From a virus: 64,000 bases of DNA. The translations under genes and the position numbers were made by a program. The notes below the pieces were generated by a model. The model saw only the letters and a program-made list of their open reading frames with translations, was not told the origin of the DNA and searched no databases. Within the stretch, counting starts at the first letter, position 1, and the number at the start of each line of letters is the position of its first letter. Shown in pieces: positions 8,938 to 17,487 of the stretch. Where the stretch lies: the IMG/VR virus record IMGVR_UViG_3300031963_000003, positions 169,564 through 233,563 of that record; one strand, given 5' to 3'.

Positions 8938-9084
8938 ATGAAAAGTCCAAAAGAAATTAATAATCAGGTCATTAAAGAAGATAACCCAATTGTAAATGAT
9001 GAAATAATTCAGGAGAATTATGAATCAGATAATGATTATACTTGGGACGATAATAAACAACATACCGAACAAAATTTCTACTAA
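8938..9084 (+). CDS. Small acidic protein
   Basis: 48 aa, rich in Asn, Asp and Glu, likely disordered. ATG 8938 is chosen over an earlier in-frame ATG inside the preceding gene. It ends within 4 nt of the oppositely oriented glycosylase-like gene. Function unknown. Confidence 0.5.
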   Translation: MKSPKEINNQVIKEDNPIVNDEIIQENYESDNDYTWDDNKQHTEQNFY

Positions 9085-9548
9085 AACCAAGGAGGTACAT
9101 CTCTATTTTTCCATGTTGTGAATTTTGATTTTGCACCCCTGTAGTAGTTTCTGTAAGATTCAATCACACAATCTGTTTTATACTCTATTGGCATTGCTTT
9201 TGGTGGTGTAGTCAAACCTTTGTCACAAATTTTTAATTTATTTGTGACACACCACTCAATAACTTCTTGAGATTTATGACGTTTACCATAACGGTAAGTG
9301 TACTCTTTACAAAGTTCTAAACCCAATTCACAGAGTATTAGATAGTTTGTCAAGGATTCTCTTACCCATATTGAACACGGGTGATTTTTATGTGACAACT
9401 TGTACGGTACTTGACCGGTTACTTGTTCGGTCATGTGATGAGCCCCACACAAAAGTTGTGCAGTTTCCAATATCATTTTCACAACGTGTTTGTCGCAATG
9501 ATATTCGGCACATTTTTTTACATCTTTATCAAGAAAGAATATATTCAC
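9081..9548 (-). CDS. Phage protein of the family annotated as pyrimidine-dimer DNA glycosylase
   Basis: 155 aa. It begins MNIFFLDKD and contains CDKHVVKMILETAQLL, HKNHPCSIWVRES, a LCKEYTYRYGK block and a C-terminal YRNYY.GAKSKFTTWKNRDVPPWF. I recall these features from a widespread phage family often labelled pyrimidine-dimer DNA glycosylase, which would excise UV-damaged bases; that activity is not demonstrable from sequence. The start is GTG, fixed by a TATATTTG box (minus strand, 9553-9560) just upstream. It stands alone against the local gene direction, with a divergent promoter region shared with the next gene. Confidence 0.65.
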   Translation of the reverse strand: MNIFFLDKDVKKCAEYHCDKHVVKMILETAQLLCGAHHMTEQVTGQVPYKLSHKNHPCSIWVRESLTNYLILCELGLELCKEYTYRYGKRHKSQEVIEWCVTNKLKICDKGLTTPPKAMPIEYKTDCVIESYRNYYRGAKSKFTTWKNRDVPPWF

Positions 9549-9606
9549 AAGTCAAATATAGTGATAATTTGAAAAAAAATAGTTATATTTACTAAAAAAT
9601 CTTAAA

Positions 9607-10293
9607 ATGATGCGTATTTCAAATTCATTAATTGAAGGTGAAGTGAGAGAAATAAAACCTTTCATATTTGCTGTTATCGTTAAAAACCAATATGATAGGT
9701 CTAGCTTGTTTTGTAGATACCAAGAATTTTACGAATCTCCATACCCACAGATTAGAGGTAAGTTTTTCACTTTAGAACAATACATGAAGTTGTACATTGA
9801 TACAAATAAAAAACCTCATTTTACGTATCCAAGCGATTGGACTGGTTATAATATACCCTCGAAAGTTCTTTTAGAGGCAAAAAATACGTTTGGTTTACCT
9901 CGAACCCAATATGATTATACTATGTATGAAATTATTGAATACTGTGAAAGAGAGTGTAGAATAAAGAATCGTGGTGAACAACATTCTTGGTATCTTATCG
10001 GCGCTGATAAAGTAAAAAGTGGTGTAATGAATCATGAAATAGCTCACGGATTTTATTATACAAACCCACAATACAAAGTTGAGGTCGATTATTTAATTGG
10101 AGATATTAATCATAGAGATTATGAACATTTGAAAAAAGTTTTAATTAAAGGTGGATATTCTGACGACAAAACGATTATTGATGACGAGATTCAAGCATAC
10201 ATGTCAACAGGTAAACATCATGAATGGAAAGATTCTGTCTATGAAAAATATTCGTCAGACTTTATTAAAATATTTAAAAGATTCAATAAATGA
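9607..10293 (+). CDS. Hypothetical protein with HEXXH motif
   Basis: 228 aa. NHEIAHGFYYTNPQYKVE (about residues 142-160) contains HEIAH, the zinc-binding signature of metalloproteases, so a peptidase fold is possible. The rest (YTMYEIIEYCERECRIKNRGEQHSWYLIGAD) matches nothing I can name. The end overlaps the HAD gene start by 4 nt (ATGA), implying coupled translation. A TATATTTA box lies about 25 nt upstream. Confidence 0.6.
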   Translation: MMRISNSLIEGEVREIKPFIFAVIVKNQYDRSSLFCRYQEFYESPYPQIRGKFFTLEQYMKLYIDTNKKPHFTYPSDWTGYNIPSKVLLEAKNTFGLPRTQYDYTMYEIIEYCERECRIKNRGEQHSWYLIGADKVKSGVMNHEIAHGFYYTNPQYKVEVDYLIGDINHRDYEHLKKVLIKGGYSDDKTIIDDEIQAYMSTGKHHEWKDSVYEKYSSDFIKIFKRFNK

Positions 10294-10862
10294 AAGTTAT
10301 ATTTTTAGACCACGACGGTGTAATTTGTTTGTCGTCAGAATGGGGTGGTCGATTCAAGAAACAAGAAAAATGGGGTGGTCGTAAATTATCTATGACAACA
10401 TCAGAAATGCCACTAGAATACCGATTTGATAATTTCAATCAAAAAGCGGTTAAGGTATTAAACCAAATCATCGAAAAAACAGGTGCGGAAATTGTAACGT
10501 CATCTGATTGGAAGAGGTGGGCAAATCTCGAAGAAATGGGTGAATACTACGAATCAAAAGGTATCTCTAAAAAACCAATCGCTCTCACACCTAATTTAGG
10601 TCAGTGTAATTGGTATAATGATAAAGTATGGGTTTGGTCACCGAGATGGGATTTGGAGATGACTCGCGTTATCGAGATTAAACAATTTTTACACGACCAC
10701 CCTGAAGTTACTCATTGGGTTTCTGTTGATGATTTGGATATGGGTAAAAATGGAGAGGACTGGAAAGATTGGGGTTTAGATAATTTTGTATTAACTCCAT
10801 CATCTACTTTAGGTATCAAACAATCTGGTATAAAACAAAAGATTATCGATTACCTTACTTAA
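10290..10862 (+). CDS. HAD-like hydrolase
   Basis: 190 aa. Motif I is VIFLDHDGVI (residues 3-12), followed by a cap-like region, a TSSDWKRW segment with a motif II-like Ser and a late WVSVDDLDMG acidic motif. The layout resembles the HAD group linked with nucleic-acid end repair, but the substrate cannot be read from sequence. It overlaps the HEXXH protein gene by 4 nt. Confidence 0.7.
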   Translation: MKVIFLDHDGVICLSSEWGGRFKKQEKWGGRKLSMTTSEMPLEYRFDNFNQKAVKVLNQIIEKTGAEIVTSSDWKRWANLEEMGEYYESKGISKKPIALTPNLGQCNWYNDKVWVWSPRWDLEMTRVIEIKQFLHDHPEVTHWVSVDDLDMGKNGEDWKDWGLDNFVLTPSSTLGIKQSGIKQKIIDYLT

Positions 10863-10913
10863 TTACACCGTTTCTAAACGTAGGGATATTTATTTAAGTA
10901 TAGAATTGTTTTA

Positions 10914-12242
10914 ATGAAAAAACCCACACTACAAGAAGAATTACAACGAATCCATGAAATTACCTACGGTAAATCAATGGTAAATGAAAATTTTATCGAT
11001 GATTTATTGGGTAAAATTGGGTTAGGTAAAAAAGACGAAAAAAAAATAGACGACCCCAAAAAGGCGGACTTAGTTTCACCTGACGTTGCAGAATTTTATA
11101 AGACATTAGAAGATACCGCAGCTCAGGGTGGGTTATCAGAACAACCAAGAGGTTCTATGGAATATCAAAAAGGTGTCGAAACTATGCAAATTGGTTTAAT
11201 ACTCTTGGGTTATGAGTTACCTAAATTTGGTGTTGATGGTTTATTTGGTCCTGAAACCGCAAGTGCTGTTAGAAAATTCAAATCAGATAATTCTGTAATC
11301 AAAGAAAGTGCCGATTCATTAAGAGATAAATTAGATGATTTAGGTTACACCGAAAAAGGTAATGAGTTAACCAGTGGTGGTTCTATTAATGACAAACTCA
11401 CAGATATTGTTAGTCAAATTCTTGACAAGTACAGTCAAAGTAATCCTGATGTTGAGGTTACCATAACCGCAGGTAACGATAAATTCCACCATAATTTAAA
11501 TTACGTAAGTCAACACACCAAAGGAAATGCAATTGATTTGGTTTTAAATCCATATAATTCAAAAAACGCTTCCGATTTTATAAAATTACTCAACTCAACA
11601 AAAAGTAGTGATGGTAATTTTTCATACATAGATGAATACACCAATCCAACCAAAGCCGCAACTGGTGGTCATTTTCATTTACAATATGGTGGTAAATCAT
11701 CTTCTAGTAGTGGTACTTCTGAAAATGCCACACCTGAAATGTTAAATAAGTTATTGGAATTATTAAAAGCTAAAGGTGTTAAATCCGAAGAGTTAAAACA
11801 ATACCTTGACCAAGCGGCTAAAAATTCACAAATCAATGTTGACGGTTTAACGGACATCAATTTTTATAAAAAACTACTTGAAAATTTAGGTGCACCCGAA
11901 AGTGAGGAAAACTTAAAATTCTTATACGCTTGGAGACAGTCAGAAGGTTCGGGTGGAAAATATAATCCATTTAATACCACATGGGATTTACCGGGTTCCA
12001 CTAACGCAAATAGTGTTGGTGTTAAAAATTACAAATCTTTAGAAGACGGTATGAAAGCAACCATCAAAACATTGAGAAATGGTCTTTATACTTGTATTGT
12101 TGATGGTTTGGTAAATGATATTGGTGCTGCGGAAATTGCTAAGTGTGAATCACTTAAGACTTGGGGTACTGGTACTTTGGTTGCCAAAGTTGTAGATGGT
12201 TACGAAAGAGGTGCCAGTCCAAAAATCAAATCTTTAGCGTAA
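10914..12242 (+). CDS. Multidomain peptidoglycan-active protein with putative capsid-targeting N-terminus
   Basis: 442 aa. Residues 1-15 (ending LQRIHE) look like a T4-type capsid-targeting signal with an IXE cleavage site. Residues about 83-126 form a peptidoglycan-binding domain (MQIGLILLGY...GVDGLFGPETASAVRKF). Residues about 150-258 resemble an M15-type metallopeptidase (HHN, HTKGNAIDLV and GGHFHLQ supply the His/Asp ligands). Residues about 320-442 look lysozyme-like (YAWRQSEGSGGKYNPFNT with a candidate catalytic Glu344). Expected role: cutting the cell wall during entry or exit. Promoter-like AT-rich sequence precedes it. Confidence 0.75.
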   Translation: MKKPTLQEELQRIHEITYGKSMVNENFIDDLLGKIGLGKKDEKKIDDPKKADLVSPDVAEFYKTLEDTAAQGGLSEQPRGSMEYQKGVETMQIGLILLGYELPKFGVDGLFGPETASAVRKFKSDNSVIKESADSLRDKLDDLGYTEKGNELTSGGSINDKLTDIVSQILDKYSQSNPDVEVTITAGNDKFHHNLNYVSQHTKGNAIDLVLNPYNSKNASDFIKLLNSTKSSDGNFSYIDEYTNPTKAATGGHFHLQYGGKSSSSSGTSENATPEMLNKLLELLKAKGVKSEELKQYLDQAAKNSQINVDGLTDINFYKKLLENLGAPESEENLKFLYAWRQSEGSGGKYNPFNTTWDLPGSTNANSVGVKNYKSLEDGMKATIKTLRNGLYTCIVDGLVNDIGAAEIAKCESLKTWGTGTLVAKVVDGYERGASPKIKSLA

Positions 12243-12297
12243 AAAATTAATTTTACTTTTTCTTTTTCTTTCATATCTTTTCATAAAACAAAAAGTT

Positions 12298-12522
12298 ATG
12301 GCAAAAGATACCTGTGTAATTTGTGGTGTTGAGACACCATATGAATTTGAAACTCATATTGATTTGAGATACGGTTACGTTGAGGGATTAGGTCAATTGT
12401 GTGAGAAATGTAATCGTTCCGATGAGACTAAAAACTTATGTGTTCCAATTGATTTAATTAGGGATACACCAAACGATATGGAATTGGGTGAAAAAGTCAG
12501 AAGATTGTCCGATAAGTATTAA
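12298..12522 (+). CDS. Small zinc-ribbon protein
   Basis: 74 aa with two CXXC knuckles, CVIC (residues 6-9) and CEKC (about 35-38), expected to bind one zinc. The remainder is acidic. Probably a nucleic-acid or protein-binding accessory factor; no specific family recognised. It sits between two genes with capsid-targeting-like N-termini. Confidence 0.65.
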   Translation: MAKDTCVICGVETPYEFETHIDLRYGYVEGLGQLCEKCNRSDETKNLCVPIDLIRDTPNDMELGEKVRRLSDKY

Positions 12523-12565
12523 CAATTCTGTTTTTGGTTGTATTTATATGTAAAGAATTATTTCT

Positions 12566-13759
12566 ATGGATAAATTAACCGAAAAATATTTAAGACGTAT
12601 CATTTCTGAATCTTATATCTCTGATGTGGAGGAAATGGCATACAAACAAAAGGGTGTCAGGGATGACAAAGGTAAACTAGTAAAATATAAACCTTTCTTC
12701 AAAGAAGATAATGACACAGATATCCCTGATTATTGGATTGCAAACCCCACCTTACAAGAGGGTGGTGAGATATTAGTGGTACCATTAGATTGTCAGGAAC
12801 TTGAAGCGTTTAAAAATGCAAACAAAGAATTCTTAGAAAAAATCAAAGAACTCCACAATTTAGAACCACAATTAGCCGCTTGTAAGAGAGGAAAGTACCA
12901 TAGACCTATTGAAAAATATGTTGAGGGTGGATATAAACCCACAGGTGACACATATAAAGAACAAGAAACAATTAAGAGAAGACTATTCACAATCATTGCA
13001 AATACTTTTGAAGACGAATCGTTTGTTCAAGAACTTAACAAAAGAAGTATTCCTGCTGTGGTTGCTAGAGATAGAAAGAATGTCGACCAATATGGTAAAT
13101 TTACAAATCAATTAATTGAATACTCAACACATAACTATAATGCTTACCCAACAGTAAGGGATTTTTTATTATCGGCAGTGGCTCGAGTTCAGGGTAAAGA
13201 TACTGATGAAATGAAAACATTTTATATGGCTCGTCAGTACAATAAAAATTACAATAACTGGAGAGCAGACAAAAAAATGTTGAAACAATATGCTGGTAAA
13301 ACACCAAAATATATGTTAGACGCATATGGTCTTGAGGAAAAAAACATAGACGTTACAGTTAGAATGGATTTTGAACTTAAAGGAGAATTAATTGGTGAAA
13401 ATAGTTTTGCGTGGACCGCTAGAGCTCAAACCAAGTTAGGTAAAAAACTTGAAAGCGAAAGTGGATTAAAAGGTGGGTTTCTCGATGATAAATTAATTCA
13501 ATCATCTGCAACCGCACAACTTAGACCTGGAACAACATTCAATGATAATTATACGGTAATGAACGATAAACAAGTTGTGGATGCGTTAATGGAAGTTATT
13601 AATGATTTAAAAACACAGATTTTATCATTAAATCCAAAAGACAATCTTAAAAGCGCAACAGTAAAAAGATACCAAGTTGGGGGTCCAAACCAAAATGAAC
13701 TTAACGAATCAATAAAAAATAAATTGGTGAGTCGAATAGTTCAAAAAGTGGTCAAATAA
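12566..13759 (+). CDS. Putative capsid-targeted protein of unknown function
   Basis: 397 aa. The N-terminus MDKLTEKYLRRIISE ends in an ISE tripeptide that fits the (L/I)XE prohead-protease consensus of T4-like phages. The rest is soluble with long charged helices and a final NKLVSRIVQKVVK helix. No catalytic motif seen. It is followed by a strong intrinsic terminator, so it ends a transcript. Internal head protein or ejected protein is the inferred role. Confidence 0.6.
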   Translation: MDKLTEKYLRRIISESYISDVEEMAYKQKGVRDDKGKLVKYKPFFKEDNDTDIPDYWIANPTLQEGGEILVVPLDCQELEAFKNANKEFLEKIKELHNLEPQLAACKRGKYHRPIEKYVEGGYKPTGDTYKEQETIKRRLFTIIANTFEDESFVQELNKRSIPAVVARDRKNVDQYGKFTNQLIEYSTHNYNAYPTVRDFLLSAVARVQGKDTDEMKTFYMARQYNKNYNNWRADKKMLKQYAGKTPKYMLDAYGLEEKNIDVTVRMDFELKGELIGENSFAWTARAQTKLGKKLESESGLKGGFLDDKLIQSSATAQLRPGTTFNDNYTVMNDKQVVDALMEVINDLKTQILSLNPKDNLKSATVKRYQVGGPNQNELNESIKNKLVSRIVQKVVK

Positions 13760-13773
13760 ATTAAAACCAAATT

Positions 13774-13801
13774 AAATCCCGAGAAATCGGGATTTTTTTT
13801 T
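13774..13801 (+). terminator. Intrinsic terminator
   Basis: Perfect 9-bp stem AAATCCCGA/TCGGGATTT with a GAAA loop followed by a long T run, right after the 397-aa gene. Confidence 0.9.
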
Positions 13802-13808
13802 GCAATAT

Positions 13809-13840
13809 TTTGGTATATCCAAAATTATTTCATATATTTG
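13809..13840 (+). promoter_or_regulatory. Bacteroidota-type promoter
   Basis: TTTGG at 13809-13813 and TATATTTG at 13833-13840, 19 nt apart. It also decides the start of the next gene, because an upstream TTG start would lie inside the -7 box. Confidence 0.85.
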
Positions 13841-13858
13841 GCCCATATTAATTTTAAA

Positions 13859-14365
13859 ATGGGTACAAATTATTATCGTATACCGACCGCAGAGGAAATG
13901 GAGTCACGTAAATCACGTCTCCAAAGAGATATAGAAAAGATGACAATGTCACCTAGTGATATTGAACGTGGATTTCCCTTTATTGACCCATTTAAAGAAT
14001 CTTGGGAGATAGTTAGCCCTTGGGACATATTCAGAGATGGTACATCAATTCATTTAGGTAAAAGAAGTGGTGGGTGGAAGTTTTGTTGGAATTTTCATAA
14101 TAATAAACATTATTCAAATAAAGAAGAACTACTTTCATTTATTCGTTCAGGAAGAATTGTGGATGAATATGGTGAAGAATGGAATGTTGAAGAGTTTATC
14201 ACCATGGCTCTTGAGTGGGGTCAACCAGATGGTTGGGTTGTAAATGAAGAATACAGGAGAGACCAAAGGTCGAAAGGCCACGGAATGTTTTGGATGGACA
14301 ACGAAAAATATGATGATTTAATAATCGATGGACTTCGTGTGAGTACATCAGTTGATTTTAGTTAA
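13859..14365 (+). CDS. Phage protein of the MGTNYY type
   Basis: 168 aa starting MGTNYYRIPTAEEM, then a central LGKRSGGWKFCWNFHNNKHY segment. Small proteins that begin MGTN(Y/F)Y are common in phages; no function is known. ATG 13859 lies 19 nt after the -7 box of a strong promoter. It is followed after 1 nt by the metallophosphoesterase gene. Confidence 0.7.
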   Translation: MGTNYYRIPTAEEMESRKSRLQRDIEKMTMSPSDIERGFPFIDPFKESWEIVSPWDIFRDGTSIHLGKRSGGWKFCWNFHNNKHYSNKEELLSFIRSGRIVDEYGEEWNVEEFITMALEWGQPDGWVVNEEYRRDQRSKGHGMFWMDNEKYDDLIIDGLRVSTSVDFS

Positions 14366-14366
14366 T

Positions 14367-15023
14367 ATGTTAAGAATAGATAACAATAGAAAAGTTTGGA
14401 TAACGTCTGACACGCATTACTCACATACTAATATATGTAGAGGAATTACTAATTGGAGAATGCCTGACGGTAGTATTCCCGTTAATCAAACGAGAGACTT
14501 CGCAACTCTTGATAAGATGAACGCCGCGATTGTAAACAACATCAATGAGGTTGTTGGACAGGATGATGTTTTGATTCACTTGGGTGATTGGTCATTCGGT
14601 GGGTTTGATAATATAGCGGAATTCAGACATAGAATCGTTTGTCAAGAGATTCACATCCTATTGGGTAACCATGACCATCACATTGAAAGAAACCGTGAGA
14701 ATTGTCAGAGTTTATTTACCAGTGTAAGTCATTACAATAGACTTGAATACCAAGGGCATTCATTCGAGATGTTACATTATCCTATCAGTTCGTGGAACAA
14801 TCTGAGAAAGGGTAGAATCCATTTACACGGACACTGTCATTTACCTAACCACTTAAAAGTTAGTGGTGGGAGAAGAATGGATGTTGGTATGGATGGACAC
14901 CCTGAGTTCAGACCATATGACTTTGTACATGAGGTTTTAAATCCAATGTTGAAGGTTCCGATTGGTTCTGAATTGGGGGATATAGACCATCACAATGACG
15001 ACATGAAAAATGTTGTAGGTTAA
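14367..15023 (+). CDS. Metallophosphoesterase
   Basis: 218 aa. The calcineurin-like metal-binding motifs appear in order: ITSDTHYSH (D15, H17), LIHLGDWSFGG, LLGNHDHH, and HLHGHCHLP near the C-terminus. Such enzymes hydrolyse phosphodiesters or phosphomonoesters with two metal ions; the substrate is unknown. ATG 14367 is preferred to an upstream TTG because it begins 1 nt after the preceding stop. Confidence 0.85.
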   Translation: MLRIDNNRKVWITSDTHYSHTNICRGITNWRMPDGSIPVNQTRDFATLDKMNAAIVNNINEVVGQDDVLIHLGDWSFGGFDNIAEFRHRIVCQEIHILLGNHDHHIERNRENCQSLFTSVSHYNRLEYQGHSFEMLHYPISSWNNLRKGRIHLHGHCHLPNHLKVSGGRRMDVGMDGHPEFRPYDFVHEVLNPMLKVPIGSELGDIDHHNDDMKNVVG

Positions 15024-15061
15024 ATTTTTTACTTTAAAAAATATTTCATATAATTTAATTA

Positions 15062-15406
15062 ATGAACATGTTAAACAAAATCTTCACCAATATTATAAAA
15101 TCCAAAACAACGATTACCTTTTTGGTATTTTTCTTCATTGGAATTTCTTATCAATTTTTAATCTTTCCTGGATTAACCGTTGCAAATACGATAATCAACA
15201 TAATCTCAGCGATTTTTTCGGTGGGTACGGCAATGTTTGCGGTTTTTTATATTAGGTTTATGTACTTTAATGATGAACCTTTTGAACTCTTCACACCGGA
15301 CCCAAATAAAACACCTGAGACGGAATTGGATTATAATCCAAAGAAAGTTACCAAAAAAGAAAGAAAATCTAAAACAACAATTAAAATTAAAAAACAAACT
15401 AAATAA
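15062..15406 (+). CDS. Membrane protein with basic cytoplasmic tail
   Basis: 114 aa with two membrane segments (about residues 17-35 and 42-67) and a Lys/Thr-rich C-terminal tail. It lies 3 nt before the SPFH gene, suggesting they act together at the membrane. No family recognised. Confidence 0.65.
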   Translation: MNMLNKIFTNIIKSKTTITFLVFFFIGISYQFLIFPGLTVANTIINIISAIFSVGTAMFAVFYIRFMYFNDEPFELFTPDPNKTPETELDYNPKKVTKKERKSKTTIKIKKQTK

Positions 15407-15409
15407 ATT

Positions 15410-16261
15410 ATGGAACCATTTTTGAAACGATTAATTTTCGGAATTTTAGGATTCATTATCCTAACCTTATTGTTTTTCTCTTGTGAGAGAATTGACGCCG
15501 GTCACGTCGGTGTAAAAGTAAATCTATATGGTGATGGAAAGGGTGTTGATGATGTCACCGAATGTACAGGTATGGTATTCTACAACCCCTTCACAACAAA
15601 GATTTATGAATTCCCAACCTATATTCAACACAAAGAGTATAAGAAAACTGAGGAATCTGATAATTCATTTGTTGTAAACTCAAAAGACGGTTCTGAGTTT
15701 CAAGTATCCCCAATTATGAACTATTCGGTTCAAAGAGAAAAAGTACCCACAATATTTTCAAAGTATCGTAGGTCATTACCTGAAATTGAGGAGGGATTTT
15801 TAAAGACCGCAGTATATGACGCGTTTCGTTTAGCAACAAATAAGTACACTGCTGATGAACTAATCTCGAATAGGGCGGTGTTTGAAGTTGAGGTTCGTAA
15901 ACTATTGGAAAGTCAACTTTTAAAAGAAGGGTTTGTGATAAACCAATTCACCTCAAATTTGATTTACCCTGAGACATTTAAGAAGTCCATTGAAGCCAAG
16001 AACAATGCGGTCCAAGCAGCGTTAAGGGCGGAAAATGAGGTAAAAACTGCGGAAGCTCAAGCCAAGATTAAAATTGCAACCGCCAATGGTAATGCTCAAG
16101 CAATGTTGACCGCGGCTAAAGCGGAATCCGAAGCCAATCGGATGAAACAACAAACAATTACACCTTTACTCCTACAACTTGAATGGATTAATAAATGGAA
16201 TGGGAAGTTACCCGAAACCATGTTAGGTGACAAAAATAATACGATGATAGGTATTAAATAA
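15410..16261 (+). CDS. SPFH/prohibitin-family membrane protein
   Basis: 283 aa. An N-terminal membrane anchor (about residues 7-25) is followed by an SPFH (band 7) domain starting RIDAGHVGVKV and by a long Ala/Glu/Lys coiled coil (residues 195-250, EAKNNAVQAALRAENEVKTAEAQ). SPFH proteins form ring-like assemblies at membranes and often bind proteases or stabilise membrane complexes. Finding one in a phage suggests control of a host membrane process. It ends at an intrinsic terminator. Confidence 0.85.
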   Translation: MEPFLKRLIFGILGFIILTLLFFSCERIDAGHVGVKVNLYGDGKGVDDVTECTGMVFYNPFTTKIYEFPTYIQHKEYKKTEESDNSFVVNSKDGSEFQVSPIMNYSVQREKVPTIFSKYRRSLPEIEEGFLKTAVYDAFRLATNKYTADELISNRAVFEVEVRKLLESQLLKEGFVINQFTSNLIYPETFKKSIEAKNNAVQAALRAENEVKTAEAQAKIKIATANGNAQAMLTAAKAESEANRMKQQTITPLLLQLEWINKWNGKLPETMLGDKNNTMIGIK

Positions 16262-16265
16262 AAAG

Positions 16266-16289
16266 AACCCCTCGAAAGAGGGGTTTTTT
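16266..16289 (+). terminator. Intrinsic terminator
   Basis: Perfect 8-bp stem AACCCCTC/GAGGGGTT with GAAA loop and T run, 4 nt after the SPFH stop. Confidence 0.92.
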
Positions 16290-16322
16290 GTTTACATACG
16301 ATATTTATAGATAAAAGAAAAA

Positions 16323-16556
16323 ATGAAAAAAGTAGTTAAATTATCAATCAAAGATTTAGAAAATATTGTAAAAAGAACAATCAACGAAGCTGAGTTTGAT
16401 GATTTCGATACTCAAGCACAGCCCGAGGAATTACCAGGTGCTCAGGAGTACGAAGATGAACAAGAATTAAAAAGAACTGTGGCTATTGGTAAAGGTGACG
16501 ATGGAAAAATATACGTAACTGATGTTGAAACCGGTGAAATAATTGCAACCAAGTAA
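16323..16556 (+). CDS. Small protein with capsid-targeting-like N-terminus
   Basis: 77 aa. The N-terminal helix MKKVVKLSIKDLENIVKRTINE ends in INE (residues 20-22), matching the (L/I)XE cleavage consensus of T4-type prohead proteases. The rest is acidic and Gln/Glu-rich, ending in a small beta domain (KIYVTDVETGEIIATK). Likely an internal head peptide; inference only. Confidence 0.6.
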   Translation: MKKVVKLSIKDLENIVKRTINEAEFDDFDTQAQPEELPGAQEYEDEQELKRTVAIGKGDDGKIYVTDVETGEIIATK

Positions 16557-16557
16557 A

Positions 16558-17058
16558 TTATTGGTCCTTAACTTTTTTCTTCAAGTTCCTTATCATCCCA
16601 ATTAATTTCTCATCCCTTTTATTATTAATAATAGTGGTGGTGTTAGATGATTCAGGAAGCATCGCCATCACTCTTACGGAACTATCATCATTAATATTAT
16701 AGGTTTTACGAGACATTGAGTTTACTACTCTTGTCTCGTTTTTCATTTTATTGGTATAGTTTTCAATATCACTTATAATAGTTAATATCTCATTTTCCCT
16801 TTTAACCATTTCATTGGTACACTCTCTTTGATTTTCTATTACTTGGTTGTTTAACTCATCAATTCTATTGTTTAGTTGTACAATCTGATTGTTTTGGGAT
16901 TCTATCCTTAATTTCAGTTCTTCGTCATTATATGTTAAAGACTCAGTGATTTTGGGTCCAACCGAGATAATTATAATTGAAAATAACAAAATTGACAGAG
17001 CAACAATTCTTTGTCTCTGTGTGAATTTTGATAATATTTCAGATATATACTTAAACAT
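16558..17058 (-). CDS. Membrane-anchored coiled-coil protein, spanin-like layout
   Basis: 166 aa. One membrane segment near the N-terminus (about residues 18-36) precedes a long coiled coil (residues 45-115) and a basic tail. This is the architecture of an inner-membrane spanin (Rz-like), but no outer-membrane partner lipoprotein is encoded inside or just after it, so the role is uncertain. It is transcribed against its neighbours and abuts the 77-aa gene by 1 nt. Confidence 0.6.
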   Translation of the reverse strand: MFKYISEILSKFTQRQRIVALSILLFSIIIISVGPKITESLTYNDEELKLRIESQNNQIVQLNNRIDELNNQVIENQRECTNEMVKRENEILTIISDIENYTNKMKNETRVVNSMSRKTYNINDDSSVRVMAMLPESSNTTTIINNKRDEKLIGMIRNLKKKVKDQ

Positions 17059-17084
17059 ATAATAATAAATATTTCATAATTAAA

Positions 17085-17423
17085 ATGGCAAACAAAAAAG
17101 GATTAAATACTCGAGTAATTACTGTTTTTCATCCAGACACTGACGAGGAATTTGAATTATTCGTAACCTATGAATACATAAATAAAGATGATTCAGATGA
17201 AGATGATAATTTATTTATGGATAACAATGAGGTTGATATTAAATCATATGAACCAAACAACGAAGTTGATGAATTACCAACTTGGTTAACAGAAGATATG
17301 GTCTACGAGGCCTTGTACGCTGAATTGGAGATAGATGAATTCGAGGGGGAAGAACTCACAGAAGAAGAGGAAGACACCTACTACAATGATTTTGTTGAGG
17401 ATTCTGACAATGATGATTATTAA
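17085..17423 (+). CDS. Strongly acidic protein
   Basis: 112 aa. After a short beta-rich N-terminus it is dominated by Asp and Glu, giving a very negative charge, as in DNA-mimic or chaperone-like proteins. No motif recognised. It starts 26 nt from the oppositely oriented coiled-coil gene. Confidence 0.6.
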   Translation: MANKKGLNTRVITVFHPDTDEEFELFVTYEYINKDDSDEDDNLFMDNNEVDIKSYEPNNEVDELPTWLTEDMVYEALYAELEIDEFEGEELTEEEEDTYYNDFVEDSDNDDY

Positions 17424-17487
17424 AATTACTCTTTAAAATTTTTTATTTTAAAAATTTATTCTTATACTTGTCATAGAAGTATTTCAA

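Noticed and set aside
13838-13858. TTG start for the MGTNYY gene
   Set aside because: It would lie inside the -7 box of the promoter; ATG 13859 starts the conserved MGTNYY sequence.
16558-17058. Definite i-spanin call
   Set aside because: The topology fits, but there is no nested or adjacent outer-membrane lipoprotein and the lysin lies 4 kb away in another transcript, so only the layout is reported.
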